DNA from: Arachnopeziza araneosa
Lineage: Eukaryota; Ascomycota; Leotiomycetes; Helotiales; Arachnopezizaceae
Assembly (NCBI GenBank): GCA_003988855.1
Contig: QYAI01000004.1
Span: 806,001 to 870,000 of the forward strand
DNA length: 64,000 nucleotides
Direction: 5' to 3'
The stretch's first letter is position 1. Every line of letters starts with the position of its first letter. The notes below the pieces were generated by a model that made no database searches, was not told the origin of the DNA, and worked only from the letters and a program-made list of their open reading frames with translations. Positions 44,168 through 55,816 of this stretch are shown here, piece after piece. Both the position numbers and the translations under genes were made by a program.

Positions 44168-45564
44168 GGTGAAGGATGCAATGGATCCTCAGAGAGACAG
44201 ATCAGGGGTGGAATCCAACAGGTAATTCTATTAAGATTTCAAAAGCACAGCTCCAAACAGGTATGATATTGAGACTTCTCAGCATCACAAGTGAAGAGCC
44301 TCCGCCATTCGGGACAACCCCGCTGTCTGATATGCGGCACCCATCCGCTCGCTCATGAAGAGCGCAATTGCGACATGGTCGGCCTTTGACGGCGAGGTAT
44401 AGAGTCACATGACCACGTTGAAACAGGGGCCTTAGGCAGCCCAGGTTCTCTTCTCCGGTCCCCTTGAACGCGGAAGTCTCCTTCCAGGAGTGTGCGGGAG
44501 ATATGCGTGTCAGACCGCAGCGGTCGGATATGAAGCAGATAAAGAGCAAGAAGACCGAAGCACACGATTTGAAATCATCAGCCCTACGAGCCCTGAAGCC
44601 CGCTCTCCTTCGGAGTCGGATCTTCACCACGGCCGTCGGACTCGCACTCGCTCACGCCTGTCGAGCTGCTGCTGACGCGGACCATCCAAGCCCCCCACGT
44701 GACGCGGCCCTCCTCTCGGCGAGTCCGTCATTCCCCCTCTCCCAATCATCCTCGATCCATCCACAGCCACTTCGCCCAGAGCACCTGCTCTAGTGCATGC
44801 CAGATGGTGTCGTCGATCTGCAAAAAGGGGGCGAAGAGGACAAGCGTGGCGGGTCCCAGCTGACTGGTCGATTAAACGAGGAGAACTCGTACAAGTCGAC
44901 CAATCACATCCAGCGAGCTTTTTCATCCTGAGTGATGGCGAGGACGGATCATGTTGGGGTGAGAGATTCTTGCAAAGTGCAGCTTTTGGGGACCTGATCA
45001 GAGGGAACTGCAGTCTGCAGATTCATCCATCGGGCTCTGGGGGATCCAACATCCATCCTCCTCGTTGCTGGCCTCGTCCTAGACATCCAACGCGCTTGTG
45101 GTTTCCGCCGCCGAGCAGATCACAGTCGAATCTGGATTTAAGGTTAATTCTGCTCCTCTCTTTCCTGTCCATCTCGACCCCTCCGACGGCGGCCAAGCTG
45201 GCAGTTCCGCGGAAGTCTTCGTTTCCTTCACTTTCGCGACTCGAACTATGACGGTAGGAAGAGGATGGGGATGGGATGAGACTAGACCAGTGCGCTGGGA
45301 TCCGGATATCGAAGTGGGCAGCGGGCGCTGGTGAAAGGTGGGGGGTCTCGACTCTGATCATCGAGGTTAAAAATAAGGGTATCGTAGCGCTCTACTACAG
45401 GAGCATGACTGTTGATCTGGCGTGGGCTCTGCCAAAAAGTGGATTCCGTGGCTATGTGAAAATGGTATTCTGTAGCCTGGAGGGATCGACCAGAGTCCCC
45501 AAGAATAAGAGAATGGTGCTATACTCACAGTCGTAAAGCCACCAGGCGGAGTCGAGATCCTCTT

Positions 45565-45588
45565 TCCATCCATCCATCCATCCATCCC
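45565..45588. repeat. CATC tetranucleotide microsatellite
   Basis: About five to six tandem CATC units, immediately followed by other pyrimidine-rich sequence. Confidence 0.85.
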
Positions 45589-45653
45589 TCCCTTCCTCTC
45601 ACCCTCACCCTCAGGATCTCAACGACACCCAAACCCTCTAAAACCCCCAAGCC

Positions 45654-45658
<5 letters not shown>

Positions 45659-45698
<40 letters not shown>
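45659..45698. repeat. CT dinucleotide microsatellite
   Basis: About 20 uninterrupted CT units. Likely length-variable between strains. Confidence 0.95.
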
Positions 45699-45701
<3 letters not shown>

Positions 45702-46303
45702 CCACCCTTCACCTCTCCCTCTCTCCTCTCTGCTACGCCAGATACATCATCGACGCTTCCATCCTTATCAAGTGCGCTCGTGCTGGACGCCGATCTGATT
45801 CGCCTCATCGTACAGTAAAGCCGTCGTGGACCTAGTGTGCAACGTTACCCAGTGCGTGAACGGCTAGCGTTGTGCTGGTCTGGTTTGGGGCCGCGAGACT
45901 TCGAGACTAGAGGCGCCGGCATATGCTGGCATCTGCCAGAGAGGTACCTTGATGGTTACTGGGCGCTGGCCCGACGGGTGTGCCAGCGTGGTGGAATCTC
46001 TGCCTTCGGTACTGAGACGTGAAACCTTTCGGCTCCTCATGGGATCCTGCTTTTCCACTTACGCTTTCCTTGCTTTCAACAGACTTGTGCGTTGGTATTT
46101 GCTATCGTGAGTCCACTTGCGTCACTGAGCAGAAACACATATGTTTGGATTGGACGAACAGTGCGAGCTCGCTCATGCAGGTGTAAAAGAAGTTGATTTG
46201 TACAAGTTGTAGATTCATATGTTCATGGCAGCATGTCCGATCCGTCTATTTTCATCATAACCCAAACGCCTATCGCTATGCATTGCTCCGTTCCATCGAT
46301 TCT

Positions 46304-47608
46304 CTACCACTCCGGTAAGAGTGGTACGCCTCTCTGGCGCCGCCAGAAGTTGGCGCGTTGCGTCCACCCAATCCCCAGAAGCCACGCCCAGCGCTCTAGA
46401 ATGGGTTGCGAAAGCTCCCAAGACATTTCATTTAGTGGCTCATCACCCCAGATGATGAGCTGCCCTACTTCATCCCGCTCCCCCCCTAAGATCCCAAGAT
46501 CCGAGACAAAACTTCTAGCTACTTCAGTGGTGACAGTCATGAGGCGATCACGAAGTGATGGCGATGCTACCATATCGATTCCGTAGTAGTGCGTGGTCTC
46601 GAGTTGGGATTTGCTAGGTCTGAGTGAGCTTGGTAGATTGTCAGCCATAGATCGTAGAGTCGACAGATGTCGTTGGGGATCTGAAGTAAATAAGGGATCC
46701 GACAATGGCCGAAAGAGTTCCAAGAGCTCGGTTCGAGCCTTGGTTCGATCGTAAGGAGCCATCACCATCGATCTAGCTCAGAAAATCAGTTCGGTAAAAA
46801 GAGATGGCGATTCTTCTGGAACATACACGGAAGGACCGCTAGACCGTCTCTGCGGAGCCAACTGAGATGTCTCCGCTTGGGATATATTCAGAGACTGAAA
46901 AGAGGGTCCCACGATTGTAGATCGAGAACTTCGGAACCCTGATGACTCAGGTGAGCTTTGTGAATTATGACGGAGGCCGGATGGATGTACCATAGAATAC
47001 GGCTGAGATGATAATGCCGGATCGGCATAAGCTTGCATTGTGGGAGGCAACATGGATGATGTTAAAGATAGAGCTGCCATCGGCATCATATCAGATCCCA
47101 TTGTTGCCGGAGGGCTACCTGTGTTGGACAGTGAAGCGCCAGAGATTGAGGGAGAGAGCGAGTACTGCCGACCATCGCTTGAGATGGGAGGGGCGTTGAT
47201 TGGCGCTGTCATGAGGTGGCTTGAGGATGACGAAGAGCCGTAAATCTGTGCGCGGAGTGCTTCATTTTCTCGTCTCAATTCGTCATTTTGAAATCGTAAA
47301 CGCTCGATTTCTTCAGACTGCTCGCTGCTCTGCTCTTTCTGCGCCTGCTCGAGGTTCTTGAGATGCTCCTTTCTTCTGCGACCTGCATCATCGGTTAGTC
47401 TTTGCCGGCTGCTGGTTCATGCGTGGAGTCGTACGGAATTCTCTCTGAGCCAGGCGGTTGTACTGGAGAAGTGTGAGTGGGAGGAGAGGAGGAGGGCCAA
47501 GGGACCACATACCTCGCGCTTGCGTTCTTCTTTGTCTGCTGCCGAATCCATACTGGTGGTTAAGGTGTACTGTCTTGAGTGTCGTACCGTCGTTGTTTGC
47601 GAGGTCAT
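46304..47608 (-). CDS. bZIP transcription factor with DUF3425-type C-terminus
   Basis: Exons 47513-47608, 47435-47462, 46827-47382 and 46304-46772; product 382 aa. The basic region is assembled from three exons: ERKRE, then YNRLAQREF (28-nt exon), then RRRKEHL, giving the fungal bZIP signature N-x-x-A-Q-x-x-F-R. A leucine-zipper-like heptad region follows (LKNLEQAQKEQSSEQSEEIE, LRFQNDELRRENEALRAQI). The middle is Ser/Pro/Met-rich. The C-terminal ~150 residues (THYYGIDMVASPSLRDRL, WGDEPLNEMSWELSQPILER, FWRRQRGVPLLPEW) look like DUF3425, common in fungal bZIPs. An internal ATG at 47551 is an alternative start. Targets unknown. Confidence 0.87.
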
Positions 47609-49090
47609 CTCGAAGTAAGAAAAGCTTGAACTTTAAACCAACTCGAGGAAATTTGCAGGAACTTATGGAACAATCCTTCAAGGGGAGGGTGAGATGATGT
47701 ACCCTGGCCTGCCATCCATTCCCACCTGCACATGCACCCGCTAAGCGCAACGAATTGCTGTAAAGGGACAGGAGGGCGAGGGCACCAACGACAGGAGCAC
47801 AGCACTTCTGACTTGATGGTACCAAGGTACTAAGTTAAGTTCAACCTCAGCCTTGGATGTCGACTAAGCACGACCGTCTTACCCCGGTAGTTGGCTGAGC
47901 TGCGGCGGGCCATCGTTCGTGCTAAGTGCAAGGCTTGTGCTTGTTGATCATCGGGCAGGTCGAAGAGGGCGGCTTCTCCATGCTTCTTCTGCTCCCTACG
48001 GAGTTCGCTCTTATGCCCGTAACATCCGAAGCTGAGGAATTCGGACCTACCATTCTCATGTTGGAAAACCTGGGTGGGGGGAGGGGAGGGAAAGAAGAAG
48101 AAACGGTTTGGCTCGGCCGGGTTAGTCCCCCGTTGATCCTCTTTTGCATGAGGCTTGACCCTCAGCCCGGTGGGAGAGAGACGTTGAATAATAGGTCCGG
48201 TAATGCGAGAAGCTTGGGCAACCTAAAATCCCACCGATGTCATTCTTCACCCATGGTCTCTCCCAAATTGATACGCCCCTGAAGACCCTGAATGGGGTCA
48301 GATTTTAGCCCTCCTCCTTTACAAGTTCAAGAGGCAACTTTGTGGGGTGTCCTGCAAGCATCGATCGACCAACATGGTGGCGGCCAGCAGCACCTCCCAC
48401 AACACCACAACACCACAACACCATCCCGTACGTCCAATGGCATGGCAATCAGCGGTGAAGAAAGAAGCAAGACATGAAGGGTTCAGCATGAATCTGACCT
48501 GGCCGACTTGTCCAGCGCATTCGCATTAGGCCAGACGTGTTCTAGCAGGCCCCCAAGAATAATACCCGTCTCAGATACGTACCGGGAGTGGCTGGTCCTG
48601 TTCCTGAGAGGCGTCGGATTCCCTTCTTCGAGAACGGGAATCGATTCGACGAGAATCCGAGCTTCAAATTGACGCTGATCTACGAAGCTACTGATCCTTC
48701 CCTACGCATCTGGCGCCAGCCACCTCAGCCTTGTGATGGATGATGATTTGACTCTGAACTTTCTAGAAGCGTGCAGCGCCAGAAAGCCTCACAGCAGGTT
48801 TGAAAGAGCACCAGCGATCGCCACCCTCCCAACCCGTGCTGTTGGAGATCCGATCCGGCTGACTGGGAAAGGCCAACAACGATGTCTAAAAAAATCTTTC
48901 GATGATGGTTGGACTTGTGTACGAGAGGACGTTGTCGTCGGAGGCGCCAGGACCGGGGGTTGTGCTGCCTCCATGCACCGTCTGTAGGCAACAACAAAAG
49001 GGACCTTGGGGTCGGTTACTCCGTCCATTGATTGGGCAGGTGCTGTCTGCTGAGGTTTGAGTGATTTTCAGAGGGGCACCGAGCCCAAAA

Positions 49091-49101
49091 GGGGGGGGGG
49101 G
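49091..49101. repeat. G homopolymer run
   Basis: Eleven consecutive G followed by AGGG; a possible G-quadruplex neighbourhood with the G-rich repeat just downstream. Confidence 0.8.
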
Positions 49102-49150
49102 AGGGAAGGGGCCACAGGAGGTGCGGACATGGCCAGCCAGCACATTCGAG

Positions 49151-49186
49151 GTGCTGGAGGTGCTGGAGGTGCTGGAGGTGCTGGAG
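49151..49186. repeat. 9-bp tandem repeat (GTGCTGGAG)x4
   Basis: Four perfect copies of GTGCTGGAG, followed by GGAGGAGG purine-rich sequence. Confidence 0.9.
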
Positions 49187-49563
49187 GAGGAGGGGGAGGA
49201 GGAGTGACGCCGTTTCGACGAGGCCGACGAAAAGTTTTAAGCTCGCGGCTCCAGAGATCCGAATATCATGAGCCCTGATGCCTCCAGCTCCCCATGCGCC
49301 GTGCCAGGCCCAATGCCGTGGCCTCACCACTCCCTCCTGGCGGCTAAGCTCCATCCCTCCGCTTTGGGGTCCAGAGAAGCGACCAGCGCCTGGGTTGAAG
49401 AACGTCGGATGACTCAGCCGCGTTTCCCCCCCTCGCCGATGGGCTCGCCGCTTCGTCTGACTGGCTGCTGCGTACAGCTTATTTGGATTTCGTGTGACCG
49501 AGGTTGGAGCTCGCTCACCCCCAGGGCATTGGCTCGCGATACGACCTGACTCCGCCGGACGCT

Positions 49564-49614
49564 GGAAATGGTTCAACGCCGGGAATGGTTCAACGCCGGA
49601 AATGGTTCAACGCC
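49564..49614. repeat. 17-bp tandem repeat, three copies
   Basis: Three head-to-tail copies of GGAAATGGTTCAACGCC; the middle copy has one A-to-G change. Confidence 0.93.
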
Positions 49615-49836
49615 GGAGCATGAGAAATGTCCAGGTTTTCACGTCGCTGCCTGGAATCGATCTTCCTGGATGAGACGACCTTCTGTTTGCGAAACTTCCT
49701 GCCTCAAACACGCCGCCATCTGATGTGGAATTAATTGTGCCCACTTGTTGCACACCACCATCATCTCGCTTCGCATCCTCATGCACCTGAAATCTGAATC
49801 TGAATGTGAATCTTGATCTTGTCAGTCACGTGCGAT

Positions 49837-49865
49837 GCTGAGCTGAGCTGAGCTGCGCTGCGCTG
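49837..49865. repeat. Pentanucleotide repeat GCTGA/GCTGC
   Basis: Three GCTGA units followed by GCTGC units. Confidence 0.85.
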
Positions 49866-50078
49866 TTGAAAGTTCGCAACCTATTTCTACTCTCTCTCGC
49901 ATATACTGGGAGTTGAAAACCGAATATAATGACTCCATGTCTCAACGCCGTCTAAACCCCAGGCTGAACCCACACCGCTCGTATTATTTAACTCATCTAT
50001 CGCCCTAATCATCCGCTAAAGTAAAATGCAATATCCTGGATCCAAAATAGCATGCGGCTATCCCCCCCCCCCCTCATT

Positions 50079-51430
50079 TCATGCTTCTGCCCATCGCCTC
50101 TCGCGGAGAGGTAGCTCCTTGCCACATTTGACTCGGCTTCCATCACTCTCCGCTCTCCAGGCCCAATACTCACCTAATCTGACCTCAGCATAAGAGGCGT
50201 AGTCAAAATCAATCTGTGAGATTGTAGCTTGAATCAGTGCCCAGATCCCCCAATAGAATCCCGGGATGCCTCGAAAGAAATCCACCTCGTCAAAGAGTTC
50301 ACGAGTCTCGGCGTCTATGGCCTCCTCGGATTTTTTCCCATCCAGGTGCGCAAAATAGCTTCGGATATATTCACGAATAAAGTCCATTCGTTGAGATTGG
50401 GATGGTAGCAAGTGGTGTTCACAATCAAAACCACCCCATTCAGCAAAGTGATTGGCAATATCGAAAGCAGCAGGCGAAGGAGTTGCGTACTCGTAATCAA
50501 TAAAGCTGACAATAGTTGGCGCATTGGGCTTCATTGCGGATCTAGGCTGTATAATCACATTGCCACTAAGGAGGTCGCAATGGGCAAAGACCAGCTGTTC
50601 AGTAAGCTTTTATTCAAAGAATCACAATTATCGGAGTTCCTGCTAAAGACAGAAAAACTTACACTGTTCTTTCCAAGCCCCGGTCGAGTGCTGAATTCTT
50701 CAACCAACCGAGTCAATTCCTTCTGGAGGCTTGCTTGTCTGCTTCTCTCAGCATCAGAGCCGACTGGAAGCGCATATATCCATTTCTGCATCACGGTCCA
50801 AACATTTGGTGAAGGCTTTCCTGGAGCAACATTATCAATTGCTGCTTGCAGCGCAGGGTCCTTCTTGCTTGAAGTGGATGCAGAAAGGTCAAATTGCTCG
50901 CTGCTATCGATCTGCGCAGGCAAAGACTCTTGAGGGGTTGGAATGCAGGGAACGACGGCATGCCACTGTGCTAATCGTTTGGCAACGGCACGCCAGATAT
51001 CTTTCCTCCTTAAATCTGCTGGAGATGTCACCGAACCGCGGATAAAGCTATACAGCATTCCGTTGTTGAAGCGCGCCATGAGAGTAGGCGCAAGGCCATA
51101 TCCCATGAGCAACTCGTGGTTTTGAGTCTCCCGTTCACGATCAATGATAAGGTCTGTTCCTTGCCCATATGCCCGAAGCAGCACTGCTTGTTTATCTATA
51201 TCTTCTTCTGACAATCCTTCCTTCTTGTTCACAATCTTCAGCAGGGTGTTTGTGATGCCATCTGTGAAGCGGATAAACTCAATCTTTCCGTCTTGCCATT
51301 CTGGTCGTAATGTCAAGATCAATCGCAGAGCCGAGGTTTGAGAATCCGCCTGGTTGTACGTGAGAGGAATAAATCGGACTTTCTGCGGAGCAGGTTTAAG
51401 GGCAGGTGTAGATTCTAAGTCTGGGGACAT
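50079..51430 (-). CDS. Ethanolamine/choline kinase
   Basis: Kinase starting the CDP-ethanolamine (Kennedy) branch of phospholipid synthesis. Exons 50663-51430 and 50079-50594 join in phase 0 across a 68-nt intron; product 427 aa. The catalytic Brenner motif is HCDLLSGN (His-x-Asp...Asn), followed by the choline-kinase motif FIDYEYATPSPAAFDIANHF with metal-binding Asp, and IWALIQATISQIDFDYASYA. The N-terminal lobe has DGITNTLLKI, the nucleotide-loop region. WALIQA...IDFDY wording fits ethanolamine kinase (Eki1) better than choline kinase, but both substrates occur in the family. Divergent from the CLC gene. Confidence 0.9.
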
Positions 51431-52540
51431 GCTGGGCGTTCTACTTCAATGGCCAAGAAAGGTCGGTGAAGGTAGGATGTTCCTATGACCTGTGAGCAAG
51501 TAAAGTTATTGGATTCCACAACGGAACTTACTATATCCTAGACTCGTGGTTCAAGCTAGAGCTGAGGACAGTGGCAAAGTCCGGCCGTTATCGATATCGT
51601 GCGTTATGTATCAGAGTGAAGCGACGACGTCATCAAGGTCTGAATGAGGACAATTGAGGTTGAGAGCTGCGGATAAGAATCTCAGAAGTCCCAAGAGCAC
51701 TAAATGACTAGTTGGCTTCTATATAGAGGTTGAGAAGTCGTGGTGGATGTGGGGAAGTGACGGTGAGGAGGAGGTGCGTTTGAGAAGGTTGAAATCCGCC
51801 ACCATGTGATGAAGCTAGATGTCGATTTGGTAATTGCCCATGTGCTCAAAATTCTTCGCGATAATGGTGGGGGTATAATTGGAAAGAACAAATCAGAGGC
51901 CAATGGACAAGGAAAGTTGCAAAGAATTGCGCACTGTCTTGGATCTTGAACTTTTCGATGGAGGTCTCGTGCTCCTATCCTGATTCGGGCGCTGCACTCA
52001 AATTGGGCTTAGCCAGGGGACGCAGCGGCCAATTCCGCTTTGGCTTTTGGGGAGCCGTTCTGCTGTTCAGCTGTCAGATGGCTATTACCAATTCTTACTC
52101 GATTCGCTGCCCGAAGGATCAGGACAAGGGCACGACCGTTCACTACTAACAGACAAACCTCAATTGACCTCTTCAGCATCTTTCCTACATTGAGAGTCGG
52201 AGAGGGCGCTGAGGTTTCGAAACTCATACGAAAATCTAATAGAGCTTCTACCCTCACAAATCTAGCTGGTGCTCCGAGAGTCTATGTGTAACGTCGCAAT
52301 AGAATGATATCTGGCAGCCGTTGTGAATAGCTTCACTCTGAGCATGTGTCTCTATCATGGCAATGATCATCTCCAAAGTGGCGCACGCTTCTCCGTGCTC
52401 TTATCGGTCTTCTTATCTTGGCCATTCAACAGGCTCCGATAGAGCCATCTAGTATAGACTACCTCCGCGGGAAACTCGAACTCTTCCTGCTCATATAAAA
52501 TCATGTCTTGCTCTGTCCAGCCCATTGAGTACATTGCGAA
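51431..52540. other. Divergent intergenic region, ethanolamine kinase / CLC
   Basis: 1.1 kb of promoter sequence for both genes. Several short frames but no domain, repeat or RNA gene is recognised. Confidence 0.5.
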
Positions 52541-55036
52541 ATGCCTCAAACTGGGGAGGTCAACGAAAGGACGCATCTTCTTAATCCTCGAGTAGGGGAG
52601 CTGACTCGTCGTAAGCAGAGCCAAACTGGCACTGAATTACATAGTGATGCCTCGTCAATTCTAGCTTCATACGTTTCCAAAGAAGAACAAGAACTTGGAG
52701 GAACCGCAGTAGGAGAGCGGTTACCTTACAACGATTATACAACCATTGATTGGCTTCATGATTTAGTAGGCAATCCTTCCTGGTATCATTTCAACTGCGC
52801 TGACAAGACCTAGATCAAGGACTCTTTTCGCCATAGATCTATAAAGTCCAACAAAAGCATCAAAGGACGATTGCTCTTGAATTGGGACGCATGCCAAGGA
52901 TGGGTTGCAGCTTGTCTGATAGGGATTTTCACAGCACTGGTTGCTTTCTGTGTTGATGTAGCTGAAGCTACTATTTCTGATTACAAGTTTGGTTATTGCT
53001 CCACGAACCTATTTAGCGACCGAGAAACATGCTGTACAAACAAATCTCCGCTTTTCAGCGCACTCGAGATTGTTGGAGAAGATTGTACCGAATGGAAGAT
53101 GTGGACACAAGATTACTGGGCTCGATTTGGAATTTACGTTGGATTCGCTCTCCTTTTTGGAATCGTTGCTGGAGTAGTCACATTAACTACAAAGGCCAAC
53201 CTACCTGCTGCTAGACCTGACGACGAAGATGGTATGGGAGGAGGTGGAGGCCCATTGGTAGGCAAGTCAATGTTCATGGCAGCTGGTAGTGGGATCCCCG
53301 AGATCAAGACTATCCTTTCTGGCTTCGTGATCCCACACTTTCTGGACTTGAAAGTTCTCATAGTCAAAGCTGTCGGGGCCACTTTCGCTGTCGCGACAGG
53401 AATGTGCTTGGGCAAAGAAGGACCATTTGTTCATATATCGACGTGCGCAGGTTACTTGGTAGCCAATCTTTTCCCGAAATATCGGCACAATGGAAAGAAA
53501 ATGCGAGAAATGCTAAGTGTGGCTTGTTCATCGGGATTGAGTGTTGCTTTCGGAGCTCCTATCGGCGGTGTTCTCTTCTCGTACGAGGAGATATCTACTT
53601 ACTTTCCTCGAAAAGTCCTCTGGCGAGCTTTTCTCTGCTCCTTGACTGCTGCTATCACTCTTAGTAAGGCCTATTCTCGTATTTATTGCCGTTTTATCAC
53701 GAGCCAAGACCTTATGAGTTCCAATTTCACTTCTCTCTTGGGATGCATATCTAGAGAACTTTGCTATCCAGCTCTTTTCCCTTTTCTCATTCAGCACTCA
53801 TATGCTAACTTATTTATAGAAGCATTGAACCCAACGGGAACGGGAAAATTAATTCTTTTCGAAACAAACTATGGTATCAACTATGAACCAATTCACTACC
53901 TAGTTTTTATCTTCTTAGGTGTATGTGGAGGACTCTTTGGAGGAGTCTTTTGCAAAGCCAACTTTCTCTGGTCCAAGACCTTCCGAAAATATTCCATCAT
54001 CAAGAATTACCCTGTCTTCGAATTATCTCTAGTTGTTCTCGTCACAGCGCTTCTCCAATATCCCAATCCCATGATTCGAGAAGCAGGAGATGTCGTCATC
54101 AAGAATCTCCTAGTTGATTGCAGAAAACCAGCGGGTTCATGGGTATGTGAACAAGAGGCCCTCGAGGATAAGAGTCACTATTACGGCTGGCTAGTCTACG
54201 GGACATCTGTTAAACTAATTCTCACAATCATCACATTCGGCTGCAAAGTACCATCTGGAATCATTATTCCCTCCCTCGACGCAGGAGCACTCTTTGGGCG
54301 TCTAATTGGTCAACTCATCCCAGATATATCTCCTGGAATCTTCGCTATGGTTGGAGCGGCCTCCTTTCTTGCAGGCGTATCACGAATGACGGTCTCTCTC
54401 ACGGTCATCATGTTCGAATTAACTGGAGAAGTGGATTACATTCCCCCATTCATGATTGCTATTCTCGTGGCAAAATGGGTCGCCGACGCACTCAGCAGCG
54501 AAGGCGTCTACGATCTCGCACAAACAGTTTTAGGTCATCCATTCCTCGATACTGATCACGCGATCAGCATGGTCCGCGATGAAGGAGCGCTTGTCGAGGA
54601 GCTCATCCCCCCACCACAAACCATGAAGGAGATCACAGTCGATGTAGGACCCGAGTGCAAGGTTTCCAAATCGCTCCTGGCCACCAAACTTTCCCAGCTC
54701 AAAGCACGGGGGTTGATGGATGCGGGTCTCGTGCTCGTGGATCACAACGGGATGCTCCACGGTTACCTCGCTGAAAGCGAATTAGATTTCGCTATCCATC
54801 AGGATGGCGTTTTGAACGACGATGAACCAGTCGACTTGCTCGAGGGTATCATATCAACCTTTGTGGACCGGACACCGTTGACGATCTGCGCGAAAGCGCC
54901 AATAGAATACGCAGTTGAGATGTTCGGGAAGTTGGGACTGAGACACCTCATCGTGGTCGAGGAGGGGAGTTCGAAGGTTGTGGGGGTCATTATCAAGAAA
55001 CGCTTGGTGCTGTATCTGGAGGGTTTGCACCATTGA
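52541..55036 (+). CDS. CLC-family chloride channel / Cl-/H+ exchanger
   Basis: Polytopic chloride transport protein of the CLC family; the fungal relative Gef1 acts in Golgi and endosomes. Exons 52541-52765, 52814-53663 and 53820-55036 give 763 aa. Family motifs: GSGIPEIKTIL (residue ~233), GKEGPFVH with the gating glutamate (~275), and KVPSGIIIPSLDAGALFGR in the place of the GxFxP block. Two CBS domains form the cytoplasmic C-terminus (PPPQTMKEITVDVG..., SEIDFAI-like; RTPLTICAKAPIEYAVEMF, IVVEEGSSKVVGVI). The second intron (156 nt, 53664-53819) is in frame and stop-free. I removed it because it has GTAAGG, ATGCTAACT and TTATAG signals and restores ITLKALNPTGTGK. Confidence 0.93.
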
Positions 55037-55816
55037 GTGCTTCATGTATGATCTGAGATGAATACATCATGTACGAATGCACACTTGTTAGAGTAGGATA
55101 ACGGAGTTAAGAAATAATATCATTGTGTCATCTTCCAACATCCTCTCTCCAACCGAATCCTACTACCCCCAATGGCTCGCACGAAACTTATCAGAATTCA
55201 GAAATAATGGGAGACTGCCTCCGCGTCCGAAATGTGTCCACGAGACTGAGAAGAATCAGAACCCTTGTTGCCTTGTTGATGTAGCAAGACTTAACGGGCC
55301 TCGAAATGTCAGCAGCTTGAGATATGGCTTGTTATTTCTCCGAGGCGGCAGCAGCTAGCAGCGTATCTTAGCTTTTCGGCGCTTTAATGAAGATGGCTTT
55401 GGGATTGGTAGACCTTCATCTAGCGAACACCCCACGCCATGCTGGTCAAGGACACTACCAAAAGCAGACCAAGAGTCACGATTATTAGTCACAGGTAGAA
55501 GCCATTGATTTGCAAAGGACTAGTTTAATTCATTCCTATGGAGAGTAGCTAGTCGGTAAATTGATCGAAAAACGATCCTCTTACCAATATTGTACATCCT
55601 CCAATCATTGTAAGAAGCTAAAGAAATCAAGTTGCTTTTGTAAAGAGAAACTGAGAGGTTAGTGCAATAAAGCCACCACATCAAGACATTCCGCATGATC
55701 CTAGGTGCATTTCTTCATCACCGTCCACAGCATGTTCAATACCCACTTGTCATTACCAGATCTGTTGTTTGTAAGCAGGAGATCAAAAGCAACCTGCTAC
55801 CTCGCGGAGGGAACAC
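55037..55816. other. Intergenic, convergent
   Basis: Holds the CLC 3' UTR and probably the SR-protein 3' UTR. A possible 3' UTR intron of the SR gene starts at its stop codon and could end at an ACAACAG acceptor near 55764. No gene seen. Confidence 0.5.

Larger units (their letters stand above)
44168..46303. other. Long non-coding stretch with simple repeats
   Basis: About 2.1 kb between the aldolase promoter and the bZIP 3' end. GC-richer than average around 44440-45350, with several overlapping reading frames of 100-150 codons that lack domains and codon bias. Holds a CATC repeat and a CT microsatellite listed separately. It may include the aldolase leader and the bZIP 3' UTR. Confidence 0.5.
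47609..50078. other. Long non-coding stretch upstream of the bZIP gene
   Basis: About 2.5 kb between the bZIP start and the 3' end of ethanolamine kinase, both on the minus strand. Contains GC-rich segments, homopurine and G runs, three short tandem repeats (separate entries) and many short frames without domains. It probably includes a long bZIP leader and promoter. The 186-codon minus frame at 49016-49576 is a product of the GGTGCTGGA repeat. Confidence 0.5.

Noticed and set aside
44793..45251. 152-codon plus-strand frame between aldolase and bZIP genes
   Set aside because: Overlaps a comparable frame on the opposite strand, has no domain and no codon preference.
49016..49576. 186-codon minus-strand frame
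   Set aside because: Half of it is translation of the GTGCTGGAG repeat and G-rich DNA; no domain or splice context.
53664..53819. Treating the 156-nt CLC segment as exon
   Set aside because: It has full donor, branch and acceptor signals and interrupts a conserved block; kept as an intron but reported as possible retention.
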